Part shown: positions 24,159-40,201 of the stretch, piece after piece
How the letters are laid out: the number at the start of each line of letters is the position of its first letter
Position numbering within the stretch: the stretch's first letter is position 1
From: Lentinus brumalis
Taxonomy: Eukaryota > Basidiomycota > Agaricomycetes > Polyporales > Polyporaceae
Length of the DNA: 64,000 bases
Direction of reading: 5' to 3'
Assembly: GCA_001792895.1 (NCBI GenBank)
Contig: MARA01000003.1
Location: forward strand, 1,736,001-1,800,000
Program-made: the position numbers and the translations under genes
Notes under the pieces: model-generated
What the model saw: only the letters and a program-made list of their open reading frames with translations
The model's database searches: none
What the model was told of the DNA's origin: nothing

Positions 24159-27133
24159 TCAGTTCCACAGCCCATGCTCCTTCAGCAGCGCCTCCAACGT
24201 CTCCGTCGCAGTCGGGGGCATCTTCCTGCGCTTCGGCGCGGGAGCCTCGCCGTCGACGTCCATGGGGTGCGCCTGGTCGCCCTGCAGCGCCGCCTTTCGC
24301 TTGCGGGCTAGGAACGCCAGGTACTTCAGGCTGTACTGCGGCGGAGGGGTGTGCACGATGTCCACAGGCGGCGCCCCGAACCAGAGCACTTCGTTGGTCT
24401 CTGGGTCGCGGTCGAAGTGCCTCGCTAGAGAAGAGAAGTAACGGAGATGTCAGCATGCGTTCGCAGAGTACGCGAGGGTCGGTGGGGGCGTACCGGTCTC
24501 GGCAGGGAGTTCCTCCATGATGGCGCTGCTGCCCAACGCTGCAAGGCCACCTGCAGCGGCGACGATGGACCGGTCTTCCCTTGGCGCGGCAACTTGCATA
24601 TACGGAGCCAGCGCCGGCTGCTGCGTCGAGGTCGACGACAGCGGTGTGGGAGGGACATAAGGAACGCCAGCCTTCGCCGCGGCGCGCTGGTCTTCCGCCT
24701 TGGTGACCGCAGCCCTCTTCGGCCGCTTGGACCGACCAGAGCCGCTATCGGGCTTCTCGCTCTCGGCCTTCTCCTTCTCCTTCTCGCCTGGGACTGCATC
24801 GATGATAGCCCCCGGAGCCTTCAGCTTCGGGTTCGTGAGGAAGGGGCTGGGGACCCGTCGCGGCATGACAGCACGCTCGAACGGGTAGATGGGCATGAAC
24901 TCCGCCTTCTTGCGGAATTCCTCGGGTATGCACGAGTTCCAGTTCTTGATCTTGACAAAGGCGCGCTCGCGGTCGTTGTAGCGCGAGTCGCACACGTACA
25001 GGGGCCAGCCTGGGTACCAGAACGGGGGCCGTGGGCGGCCGCGGGCGTGGCGCACCGTGAACTGACAGGCGACCTTCTCGAGGATGTCTTCTAGCGGGTG
25101 GTCCGCGAAGTGGCCTGGATGGGGCATAGCCAGTGTTAGTTCCGCATACTGGCGCTGCGAGCATCGTGCGTACTCGATTTGAAGACCTCGTTCTCAAAGA
25201 ACTGCCGATCTGCGGGGTGCAAAGTCTGCAGGATCGTGCGTGAACAACGCTTCGCATCTCATGCAGCGAAGTCGAAGACGCACCTGTTCTGGCCTGAAGT
25301 ACCAGCATACGGACACGCCGAGCTGGCCTTTCCGCTGACTGGGGAAATGGGCGGTCGTCAGCAGCGTTATCGCCCGATCATGAGCACGGGGCTTACGGTT
25401 CTTCCGACACGAAGCACTTGAAGACATGGCCGACAATCGGTCTGCTGGGGTCATCCGGGTTGCTGAGATGCAACCAGTCGGCGATGCGGATAGTCCAACC
25501 CTTGTAGTGCACCTCATCCAGCAGCTTCTTGTCCCGCAAGGACAGGCGGATTGTTGTCAACGCTGGGCCGGTCATGCCCTCTGGGGGTGGTGCACTCAGA
25601 GACGTCGCTGTCCCAGGACCGGCAGGAAGGGCAGCAAACTTTGTGTTCGAGACATAAGGGGCCGCAGGCGGATTTGGAGATGTGAGAGCCTGGTAGAAAC
25701 GCTGGCGGGGGTCACGAGAATGTGAGACGATGCAGTGAAGGGAACACTGATTACTAGACGCACCTGTAACGTAACAACGTTGCCATAGGGTTCAGTTCCT
25801 ATCTCGTACCAGCGACGAGCCTTCAGGAACAGCTGGGCCATTTCCTTGTCGAAAGCTTGCGAGGTTTCATAATATTTCATGCGAGCGCGGCTCTGAAGTG
25901 TGGTGTACGTCAGCGACAATGGCAGTGGTTGACGCATGTGTGAAGGATTACCTCTATGAGCTGGAGGGAAAGAGGTGACTGTCGAGGCGGGAGGGCGTCA
26001 GATCGGCTACAGATGCAGAACGACAAGAAGCCACTCACCGTGAAGGACAAGTCTGGTATACTTGTCTCCTCGGGTACCGCTTCCAAGCTCGCTGCGAGCT
26101 TGTTGCCGCTGCATCGAAGACCCATGAGCATGATCATCGCATGCTGCGAAGGCAAGTGGCGTACTGTTCATCCCTATACTTGGAGAGAGTGACTACGATC
26201 TCCAGCATGCGGTCCTGTCATCGTCTGGGTAAGCGGACCGAGGCTTGCCGGAATGAACGTTGGCTGTACGCTCGCGTACTCACGGGAGTAATGTCTTCAG
26301 CCCATCCAACGTCGTCGAAGCCCTCCCAGCGGGGAAGACTCTTCTCGAGTTGCCTCACGATTTCTTCGCTCTCCCCATCCCTTGCGGCGTCATGGCCGGT
26401 GAGTTCTGGCTCAGGCGTCCCCCCAATGTCGACATCCATGTCTGGGGATGCAGATCGTTCAGGTGACTTTTGCTTGACGACCTCCTTGACCTGCGACGAA
26501 GTGGATGGTGTGGGGTTGACATGTGCACGTGGGGGTGCGGCGGGTGCAGGTTGCAACTTGGCTGAAGAGTGGGACCTGACGGGAGCTGGGGTAGCTGCGG
26601 CACGCTCCTTGGGCTCTTTCTTGGGCTGTGCGTCCTGAGGGGCAGAGGTGGTAGGGGACGGGGGAGGAGGAGGGAGGACAGAGCGTGCCCTCCACTCGTT
26701 CTCGAGGATACCCTTCGCGACGATATGTTGGAAAGAGCGGCGTGTGCGAGGGGCATATATACTCACCTTCAAGGTGGCTGCGTCCTTTGCGATCTGGCTC
26801 CCCTCCTGATTGTAGTAGAGCGCGTTGAGAAAGACGAGGTTGAGGTCTTGGAAGGCGTCGAGGGCGTTCTTGTACTTGTTCTGGGAGAGATTCGCCTTGA
26901 CCCCGTTGATGCAGCGTGGTTGGGGAATCACCTAGTAGATGAGAAGGGTGAGGATGCGAGTGTTGGATCGCGTCACGAAAGCGAGGGACCTCATAGTACT
27001 CGGGCCAGGAGTCCCTGTCGACGAGGTCGAGAAACATGTCGGCTAGACGTCGCTTTGTACGGCGGCTTGTCGCGCCGGTGAGCGCGTTGACCACCTCATT
27101 GATGGCTGTCTTCTGTGCCGCGTTGACCGGCAT
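24159..27133 (-). CDS. RSC1/RSC2-like subunit of the RSC chromatin remodeler (bromodomain-BAH)
   Basis: Nuclear subunit that should bind acetylated histones through bromodomains and other partners through a BAH domain. The start is MPVNAAQKTAINEVVNALTG. The first bromodomain contains RRLADMFLDLVDRDSWPEYYE and NALYYNQEGSQIAKDA. A Pro/Ser/Ala-rich linker follows. A second bromodomain-like block carries ASLEAVPEETSIPDLSF and FDKEMAQLFLKARRW. The BAH domain includes DEVHYKGWTIRIADWLHL, VGVSVCWYFRPEQ-like sequence and PLEDILEKVACQF, then the RSC1/2 C-terminal region (RPPFWYPGWPLYVCDSRYN). The protein ends LLKEHGLWN. About eight introns are needed. The order bromodomain-bromodomain-BAH is specific to this subunit group. 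Confidence 0.9.
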
Positions 27134-27901
27134 TGTGGCTGGAGGTGAGACGGAGCGCGACAGAGCGCGACGGTGGCGAGAGCAGAGCAGACTGAACAAA
27201 CCGGGCCGCGAAGGGAGCCGGCAAAGGCCGTGATGGGTGGCACGTGGCCGTGGACTTGACCTCAGCGTGGCTTGAACGGCGACTGCTTGAACGTCCAGTA
27301 AGTATTCAATCTGAGTCTTTGCAGGTGCGCTCACGGCCTGCCGCCTTGGACTCGACCTAGCGCAGGCCTCTCATCCAGGGTTCCCCGCCTCAGAAGGTGT
27401 CCGGCTTTCAACAGCGCAATTACGGCCGAATCGGTCCTCGCAGCTGGCGTTCGTCGGTGACCATGACTCCTCCCGGCTGTCAGGCAGTATGCCGCGTTAG
27501 CTGCAGCGCATGTCTTGCCGCTGGGACATGGACCCTTGCCGTCCCCCGCAGGCTGTTCCATCTCCTTAACCATGTCCGCGGAGCAATTCAGTCGCGATGC
27601 TTGGAAGCCGGGGCGTGCTTGACCGGAGGCGACTAGCAGGCCTGTTGTTAATCCGCCTTCCTTACGAGGTCCGTGAACAAGCTGCTGTGGCGCACATACA
27701 TGACGTTGATGTCAATTGACGTCCTCCTGTTGTTAGCGTTTCAGCCTCTGCCGCGAACCGTTGTGATCTCTCAGATCCTGCGCACTTCCAGCTGGCTCAT
27801 TGCCCACACCGTCTCCCTTTGGCTCGCCGACCTCGCCCCGGTCTTCTTTCATATGCCCTCCAAAGTCAAGCCAGCGAAGCCAGAGTCCACAACACGCCCC
27901 C
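27134..27901. other. Spacer upstream of the RSC gene
   Basis: Promoter side of the RSC-like gene. A plus-strand frame from about 27700 has hydrophobic residues (VLLLLAFQPL) but no support as a gene. Confidence 0.35.
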
Positions 27902-28069
27902 ATGTACGCCCTGACCCGTCCTGGCGGCATGTATTCTCCCTCCTATGTTGTGGCGCAGGGCGGTGCGAACAACGTCGCGTATGCAAATGAGTCCTGCTGC
28001 GAGCTTGTACCCAGCAGCGCCAGCATCGCTAGCATGTCCGTAGACTCTGCCCGCAGTACCAGCGTGTGA
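27902..28069 (+). CDS. Candidate 55-residue ORF
   Basis: Starts MYALTRPGGMYSPSYVV and ends SVDSARSTSV. The codon pattern looks protein-like but the frame is short and continues upstream without an ATG. No domain, signal or prenylation box. It may be the last exon of an unresolved gene. Confidence 0.3.
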   Translation: MYALTRPGGMYSPSYVVAQGGANNVAYANESCCELVPSSASIASMSVDSARSTSV

Positions 28070-28812
28070 GTCAGTGGTCGGATCTGTCAAGGACTTGTTT
28101 CTGAGCGGCTTCGTTGCTATTACGGCACCTGCGAAGGCGGCGAGTGAAACCGTCGACGCATGGCATGCCGTTCCTGTCCGTACTCCGACCTAGCGGCCGC
28201 CTCGAAGTCGCCCGTCTGCGCACTCGTTCAGCTCCCGTCTGCCTATGGCAACGCCACTTGACGAGTGCGTCTTTGTCGGCCCATGGGGCGTCGACGGGCG
28301 CACCGTCGCGTGATGGATCGTCGGATGCAGGGAGGGCATGTTGCCACGATGCGTCCCATGCATGCGTCTCGCCCTTCCGAGACCCTTTGCTTGCGGTCTA
28401 TTGCTCGCCACATATCTGCATTGGGATAGAACGGCGACCTGCACTCTCTCTGCGACCTTGTTTATGGCACGGTGTGAGTGCTTCCCCTTATCGGCGCGTC
28501 TGCCACAGTCCGGAGAAGCGGAGCAGGGCAGTCCCAACACTCCGTCACTTCGCTCGTGTTGATAGATGTCCGTGTGCTGGAATGGGGATGTTCCATAAAC
28601 AGGGCAAGCTCGCGAATGTCGAGAAGCGGCAGTGATTGTCCAGCAGCCCAGTCTCGATCTCCTGTCCCTAACCAACCCAACGAACGACACCTCATTGCCG
28701 ACAACGTGGACGTGCTTCCTTGAATTCAAAATCGCCGTCATTCGTCTGGATATATAACCCACCACCTCCAGCCTCCCGCCCGTACACCACGAGCCTCTGC
28801 CCGGCGCCCGAC
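28070..28812. other. Upstream region of the zinc-finger gene
   Basis: Seven hundred bases with no recognised gene on the plus strand. A long minus-strand open frame (28190-29500) is judged an antisense artefact. Confidence 0.4.
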
Positions 28813-30131
28813 ATGCACAACCGTCCCTCGCCGTCGTCGTCCTACATGTTCCCGACGCCACAAGCACATAACCACGCCCACTACACGCTCGCAGGCTTCT
28901 CCCTGCGATCCCCGCCAGCCGATCGTGGTACGGCCTACCTGCACCCCGGTCCGTCCAGTGGCAGCGCCTCCCACAGCGCTCCCACCCAAACCAGCCACCC
29001 GTATGCCTCGTCCGCCGTGGACCCACTTGCCCTCTACCCGCTCCCAGTCGCCAGCTACGGACCCTCTGGCCATAAAACCCACCCGGGCGCGACGGACTGG
29101 GCAGCAACAGCAACCATGGCGATCGCAATCCCCCGCTACGACTGTCCAGACTCCAGCTCGGGGAGGTCCTCTCGCGACGGCGGGGACGGGGACAGCAGCT
29201 CAGACGGCGGAAGAGACCCCTCCTCGCCGCCGCCTCACTCGCGCGCAAAGGACGTGAAGAAGAAGATACACGCCTGCATGATGTGTCACAAGTCCTTCGA
29301 CCGGTGCGTGGAACAGGCCTTCTGCGAGCTCCCAGCCAGACTGACTCATGCACGGTGCCATTCGCGGTGCTCACCAGGCCCAGCACGCTCAAGAAGGTGA
29401 GCTCGTCTGCGAACTCTCTTCCTGCCTGCCGCGACGCAATGCTTATTGGTCTGCCAGCATCTTCTCGTACACACGGGAGAGAAAGGTACGTAAGAGGCAC
29501 CGCGGCACCCTCTTCCTCGGCTCACAGCGCTACCCTCAGCGTTCTCGTGCGAGAGCTGTGGACGACGGTTCGGCGTCGCCTCCAACCTCAACCGCCACGC
29601 AAAGACTTGTCGCGTCGCCCGTGCCCCCGCCTCTGCTCGCGCCCCCGCGTCCTCCGCCTCCGACTCCGGCACTCCCGCCGCGACCTGCGCGACGTCAGAC
29701 GCGGGCGAGAGCGCAGCCGCTGTCTCCGACGACGCACACCCCGCGTCCAACGCTAACCCCGCGCCCCGCCGCGCCCCCGCAAGCGCAAGTCCGACGGCGA
29801 GGAACCCACCGTGCCCGATGCGCCCTCCGCGCGGCAGCCGCCCCGACCCCGGAAGCGAGCACGCCGCGCCCCCTCCCCCGAGCGGTGGGTCCCCGACAGC
29901 CTCAGGACGTTCGACCTCTCTCCCGTCGCGAAAAGCACGCCCGTACCGCTCCCGCCCGTGCGCCCGTTCTCGGACAACTACAACCAGTTCTTCGAGGAGC
30001 GCGACTCGTTCGACGAGAACGCGTCCGTGAACCCGTACCACCCCGGCGGGTGGAAGGGACGCCTCCCTGGGCCCGGTCTGATGGGCCACAACGTCGCGAA
30101 CAGGAGCGGCGGACAGCTCCTCATCTTCTGA
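28813..30131 (+). CDS. C2H2 zinc-finger protein, probable transcription factor
   Basis: Nuclear DNA-binding protein by inference. The start MHNRPSPSSSYMFPTP leads into a Ser/His/Pro-rich N-terminal region of about 155 residues. Two adjacent C2H2 fingers follow: CMMCHKSFDRPSTLKKHLLVH with linker TGEKAF, then CESCGRRFGVASNLNRHAKTC. The finger region is built from small exons (end of exon 1 at 29303, 29378-29396, 29458-29485, then from 29540). The tail is Ala/Pro-rich, has a basic stretch (RPRKRARRAPSPERW) and ends SGGQLLIF. The frame changes at the C-run 29774-29778. One more C restores it, otherwise the protein ends at 30030 in an unlikely Arg/Ser-rich frame. Confidence 0.88.
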
Positions 30132-30445
30132 AACGTCTGCGTCTGTGCTCGGGTCGGTGTTCTAAAGGTCAGGCATAAACGGTGACAGCCTTGTTCAGAT
30201 AGATTGGGCTCTTGTGCAGTATATGTCCCGCTGATTTCTGCTTTCCGATATATACTATACGCAGCATGCCTAGCACCTGCCATTGGAAGCAGCGCTGTTC
30301 GCATCCTAGTTTATTGTGTTGTACTCTCCTAAATCTCCCCACTAGTCGAACAATGATGTACATAGGCGTGCGCAACCATGCAAACCAGCCGCGAAGCATT
30401 GGCAATAAATTACGGTCTAACGTCCTCGACTGACGCGGCCCTGGT
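30132..30445. other. Short convergent spacer
   Basis: Three hundred bases between the stop of the zinc-finger gene and the stop of the GH99-like gene. No other feature. Confidence 0.5.
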
Positions 30446-33400
30446 TCATCTCCGGTACTTGCTGAACAGCTTCGTTCCCGCTGCGCATGGCAAATTGCGT
30501 CAGTCATCCGCGGTCGTGGAAACACGGCGTCATCGCACTCACAACTTGCCAGGTTCTGAATCGAGTTCTTCGCGCCCTGCCCAGCGACGTTTCCCACCAA
30601 GTTCAGTGCCTGACCCAGCGGCCCACCACCGGAGAATCCCGGACCCTGGTTGCCCGAGTACCCAGCAGCCGTCTGCGGCGGACGGTTGTGCGCCGGCGGT
30701 GGAGGAGGAGGCGGAGAGAAGCTCTGCGACGGTGGGCCGCCGTATGCAGCATGAGGGGCAGAGGGCGCAGGATAATCACCAGGTCTCCCTATTGCATGCG
30801 CCTCCGGTGCCATCGGGGTGTAGTATTCGTCCTGCATCGAAGCGTTGCCGTACCCGTAGGGACCTGTCAACGATGCATGCAGCTGTGGTCAGGATCTCGT
30901 ACGCGAAAACTTCACGATGGCAAGATAACGCAGGAAGAACCGCAGCGCAGGGTTCGGAATAAGCGTGCAGACATGCATGGACGGACTCTACGCGGCCGGA
31001 CCTTGGGCTGAGGCCCCCCGAGTTCTCAGCGATCCCTTTAGATCCGCCCTGCGGGCGCGAGCTAGAAGACGGCAGGGAACGCGCGAATGAAAGAGAAGGC
31101 ACAACTTACGTGGAGGAGGTGGTGGCGCGGGGCCTGCCGCGTGCGGGAACGAAATCGGCTGTCCTGTTCCAGAGTAGTACGTTGACTCCTGCGGGGCGGG
31201 TGCATTGTATGGGGAAGATGGGAAGGATGGTGTGCCGTAGAAATTATTGTCGGCCGCAGGAACGTGGGCCTCTGGGAAGGCGAATCCTCCGACATTGTCG
31301 TGAGACCCGTGCCCGTAGTCGTCCCTCGTAGGTGACGCGGGTGGGCGACTGTTGTGGGCGAGAGACGGCCTCGGTCTGAGCGGAGGAGGCGGAGGTGACG
31401 TCGTGCCAGACTGGTGACCAGACAGATACGACGGTGCATATCCAGATTGGTGGTGAGTGGCAGTCTGGACATTCTGTGGCTGCTCGTCACGGTGGAAGAA
31501 CTGCTCAATTACCGCGGTAGGACCCTGAGGTCTGTTCCACTCTGGCGGCGGCCACTGAGCTTGGGACCAAGGGCCAGGCGGGCCAGACGGAGCAAGTGGA
31601 GGAGCCACAGACGGAGAAGGGAAGGCGAATCCAGGCTCTGTTGGGGGAAGAGGGCCCGAGACAGAATGCGAAGACGTATGTGAGTGATGTGAGTGGTGTG
31701 AGTGTGCGGGTGAAACCGGGCGTGGCGAGGGCGAGTGAGAATGGAGACCATTGTATCCTTGGCCTGGACGCGGAGAGGAGGGCATTGACGGCGAGATACC
31801 GAGATGGCTGAACTCGTCAATGGGAACATGCAACGGAGAGTGCAGAGGGCTGTTCGGATGACTGGTTACTCGAGGCCCCGTCGATGGTTCGGCGAAGCTC
31901 TGTGGACGGGACCCGCTGTGCACGGCCGGGTGGGCAGGACGTGTAGACAGTGGTGCTGACGGTGCTTGCGACTGCGTGGATGGTCGCCGTCCGAGCGGTA
32001 CAGGTGGTGGCCCGCTAGAAGCAGGCTGATTCTGCGGTTCGTCCGCCTCTAGACTGTACGGCGGGGGCGGAGGTTCGTCACCGCCACCCTTGTTCTGCGT
32101 GAGCTTCTCCCAGTCCTCCCATGATTCTCCTTTCACCTCGCTGCTTCCGGAAGCACCTGCAGACGACGGACCAGGTTCAGGTTCATACCTGGGGCGTGTG
32201 GACCAGTAGTCCTGGAGCTCTTTGGAGGGAAAAGTGCCGAGAATCAAACGGTCACCGCGGAGACCCTCGGCGGCGAAGCCACATATGCGCATGTACCAAT
32301 CTGGCGGGAGGTCGAACCCATCTTCGTCGAGAGCCATGAAACGGTACTTGTCGTGCACGGGCACCTGCCGCTTGTGCGAGACGACCGGCATGAACGCGGT
32401 GCCTTCATCGTACCTGAATCGATGCAGTCAGTGCATATGCTCCTCGGCATCTCTGACAACAGAACGTACTCGTCCCACATGGCGCCGTACACGGTGCGAA
32501 CATTGTGGCGACGAACATTGAACAGTTGTCGCCACATGAAGTGTCCTCCTTTCCGTGGGCAGTCGTTCCATGACCACTTTCCCTCCGACAGGTTGTAGCC
32601 CTAGATCAAGTTCAGTCACGCTCGTTCAGCAGGCGACTGTTTCACGACACGCACCGAGCCGCCAGGGAACACGACAGGAATGTAGTCAATCTTCCTCATG
32701 GATCCCCTGTTATTCTCCCACCTGTCATTGTGCTGCTTGATGAAGTCCACATCTCCTTTGATCTTCTCCTCCTCGAAGCGGTCTGCACCCGCCTCATCGC
32801 TGAACCTGCCGATGGTCCACGGAGAGATCGCGTCGAAATCTTCCATGTACACTCTCACAAACTCCGGATTAGGGTCGGCGTCCATAATCGACGTCCGCCA
32901 GTGCGCAGGGACCCCAGCCATGATATACGCACCTCCAGGGGTGTTGTTGCGGATGAAGCGCGTGATAGCCCGGACGGTGGCGGGAGAGTGGTGTGCGTCG
33001 GACATGCCGAAGCCCCAGAGGGCGACAACGGGACGACCTTGCTCGCGGAGGTAGGCTGGGCTGTCAAGAATCGCTTTGCGGCGGATGAGGTGAATCCAAT
33101 CGTGCTCGAGGACGCGCTGGATGCGGTCTGGTGCTACACCGGAGACATCGTACCTATCAATGAACGGCAGCAGAAGCTGATAAGCACTCTCAGAGACTTG
33201 CGTTCGAAGACAAGACGTACATGATCGCGAAGACGCGTCCTTCCTTCTCGGCGGCCTCCATGACCCTATCCCCGACCTCATCTCTCAACTTCCTGATACC
33301 CTCATTGCCCTGCTCCAGATCGCACTGGCCTAGAAAGCGCTGGAGAAAAGCACCGTCGACGCCGTGCTGCGCCATCCAGTGGAAGTGTCTCTGGACGGTC

Positions 33401-33699
33401 TTGGGGTGGCGCGAGGAGAACAAGAAGGCCTGCTCGCCGTTCGCATGTTTCAGACCGGGAGCTGGAAAGAGCTCGGACGGAGTGTACTCGGACACATCGG
33501 GCCAGAGGTCGGTGTTGGGACGACCGCCATCGGGGATAGGGTAATTGAACCAGTGGAGCCAACCGTGGTGGCCGGGGCCTACGGGCTGGCCGTCTCCGGC
33601 ACAGGTGAACCAGCCTTGGTAGCCAACGAGGAACTTGTCATGGATGGTGGAGGGGTCGGCGCGCTTGAGAGTCTTGCCTCGGCTTGAAAAGCTGGCCAT
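30446..33699 (-). CDS. GH99-like glycoside hydrolase-type domain with a long Pro-rich tail
   Basis: The N-terminal half resembles fungal proteins often labelled xylosidase/arabinosidase, with a GH71/GH99-like barrel. It reads KFLVGYQGWFTCAGDGQ, HGWLHWFNYP, SRHPKTVQRHFHWMAQHGVD, GRVFAIMYDVSG, PVVALWGFGMSDAHHSP, GAYIMAGVPAHWRTS, GGHFMWRQLFNV and YGAMWDEYDEGTAFMP. No signal peptide precedes it (MASFSSRGKTLKRADPSTI), so it is probably intracellular. From about residue 430 the frame continues for 500 or so residues rich in Pro, Ser and His. It contains PPPPPYSLEADEP (a PPxY motif) and a His/Ser repeat (SHHSHHSHTSSHS), and ends in a short basic segment KLFSKYRR. The last intron ends in GCGCAG before the final exon. 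Catalytic activity is not proven. Confidence 0.85.
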
Positions 33700-36313
<2,614 letters not shown>

Positions 36314-36588
36314 GTAGCGGGAGTCTGGTATATCGTGTAGGGCTGAAACCACTGTCTGCCTTGCCTCCCCCATGACGCTGTTGGTTAGTTCATGGAAGGT
36401 CATCCCGTATACTAGTTATCCTAGTGCAAGGTATACGAAAGTGAGTCCTTCCTCGCCTTGACCCGTGAGCAGCGCAAGAGACGACGCAAGACGTGCTCTC
36501 CATCACCTTTCCCGGTCAACATCACCAGTCCATGCGACTGCTTATGCCAGGATCGGTCGCTGTTGTCCAACTGGACCCAGTTTGAGCC
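36314..36588. other. Spacer downstream of EARS2
   Basis: Short tandem spacer. Nothing recognised. Confidence 0.4.
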
Positions 36589-37241
36589 ATGGTCGATATG
36601 GTCGGAGGCCTCGACGACATCGCGCGACGGAAAGCTGCAGAGATGAATACCAAGCGATACTTGGTTTGCCTGAGCCAGGTACGAGAGAGTACTTCTATGC
36701 CATTGGTGCGTACATGCTGATGTGTTGCAGTACGTGGAGGGGGCCCCTGTGTACAATTTATACTTCATGCGCCTCTGTTCAAATTCTCTAGCCCCCACCG
36801 AGTCTCCGAAGCCGAAGGGGCGGTGGAAGTTGTGCGACGAGTCGATGTCGATTTCCCCCAATTCGCGCGGCGTGTCAGGCTCTCCTGGAGCTTCGTGCAG
36901 TGTCTGTTCCCTCGAGACGGACAGGCCGTTCCCGTATCCGGAGGGTTACCTGTGGGGGAACGTTATGTGCTCTCGCAATCGGACTCGCACGGGAATGTGA
37001 GGCTCTTAAGTGTCAGAGGGGTATGGGCGTATGCTCCGGTACTTTCAAGACTGCTACCCGTGAGGGGTCACCCACCTCCCCGGCATGTGCCATGGACAGT
37101 GAGCTACAGCTGCGGACGTTCTGTGGGCGGTGCTCGTGTTGAAACAAGGACCTCATCCCGCTGCTGAAGATTTCGGCGGACGTAGAGGCGCGGCTCCCGG
37201 CGGAGGAGGTCCCGGATCCGCGAGGCCTGTTGAAGGAGTGA
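36589..37241 (+). CDS. Unrecognised small multi-exon gene
   Basis: Exon 1 (36589-36678) starts MVDMVGGLDDIARRKAAEMN and ends at a good GTACGA donor. Exon 2 from 36731 reads YVEGAPV. Using the intron ending CTCTAG near 36791 it continues in one frame through EGAVEVVRRVDVDFPQFARR, LSWSFVQCLFPRDGQ and GERYVLSQSDSHGNVRLLSV. The last block, IPLLKISADVEARLP to GLLKE, is in frame with TGA at 37239-37241. The last exon is uncertain. One option skips a TGA at 37140 using a weak acceptor at 37149. The other ends the protein after FCGRCSC. No family recognised, so function is unknown. The gene could be partly decayed. Confidence 0.45.
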
Positions 37242-37659
37242 AAGTGATCGATAGGTAAGTCGTGACTTGAATTGTCGTGGTAGCAGCCGTCAGCTGAGAT
37301 GGAGTTTCGTGCAGGATCTTCACGGCCGCTGAAGCGAGACTCGCTTCGCAGCGAGTTCGTCAGTCCTGTTCCCAACGTGAGGCAACTTGAAGCGTGTTGT
37401 GAATTCTAACGACAGGGTTCAGTGGCCATGATTCATGAACGGTGTTCCAAGGGCGATACGTCGCTTGTTTTCCCAACGTAATGATTGCCATCCCCAAGGC
37501 GTACATTAAAGTCGTGTACATAGTTATAAGTGAAGTCATGGCGGTTGTGTTCGATTAATGTAAGGCTGCTGCGGCCTTTGATCCTAACAGAGACAAACCT
37601 TGGGCGTCTGTGCGGGAGTGCAGTGTGCGAGCGCCTGCTTGAGCTCTCCGACCGCGACG
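37242..37659. other. Upstream region of VPS4
   Basis: Four hundred bases with the VPS4 promoter and a short leader. Nothing else recognised. Confidence 0.4.
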
Positions 37660-39746
<2,087 letters not shown>

Positions 39747-40201
39747 GCTCGCGTATGGTGTATTATCAGTTGTTGTACTATTGCGCTTATCCTTCGCTGG
39801 CTCTGGATTGGACTTTGACTTTTCCGCTGGCGAGACCGCGATAACGAGATGCACGACATACTCCGCCTTCTGTATCAGTCAGAGCTTGTTCTCGAGGTTC
39901 GGCGACGCAGCGGGGGAACAAAGCATCGTTCCTGAATTGGACTACATGTCGCACAACTGGCGGGATTAGCGTTTTATGCCCTCTCCCGCTAGCTGAGATC
40001 CCCACCACATGGCCCTCTCTTTCAATCGCCCAGCTGCCTTAATCTGGTGTTGCTTGGTGTGTCCAAATAAAGTGATCTGTTCCGGTCGAGACTGAGGTAT
40101 CAATATATCACGTCGCACGCAAATAGAAATACAACTGGGTGAGCTACGTATGGGTCCGTCCTTGTCCTTCCGGGGCACAGCTATCCTAACAGCCTCGCAA
40201 T
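39747..40201. other. Convergent spacer, VPS4 and the Zn2Cys6 gene
   Basis: About 450 bases with two 3' ends. No gene recognised. Confidence 0.5.

Noticed and set aside
28190..29500. 436-codon minus-strand open frame
   Set aside because: It lies antisense to the zinc-finger gene, depends on a non-ATG start and has no domain. High GC content makes antisense frames long.
37140..37142. In-frame TGA considered as a selenocysteine codon
   Set aside because: Selenoproteins are not expected in basidiomycetes and no SECIS-like hairpin was seen. A missed intron or decay is more likely.
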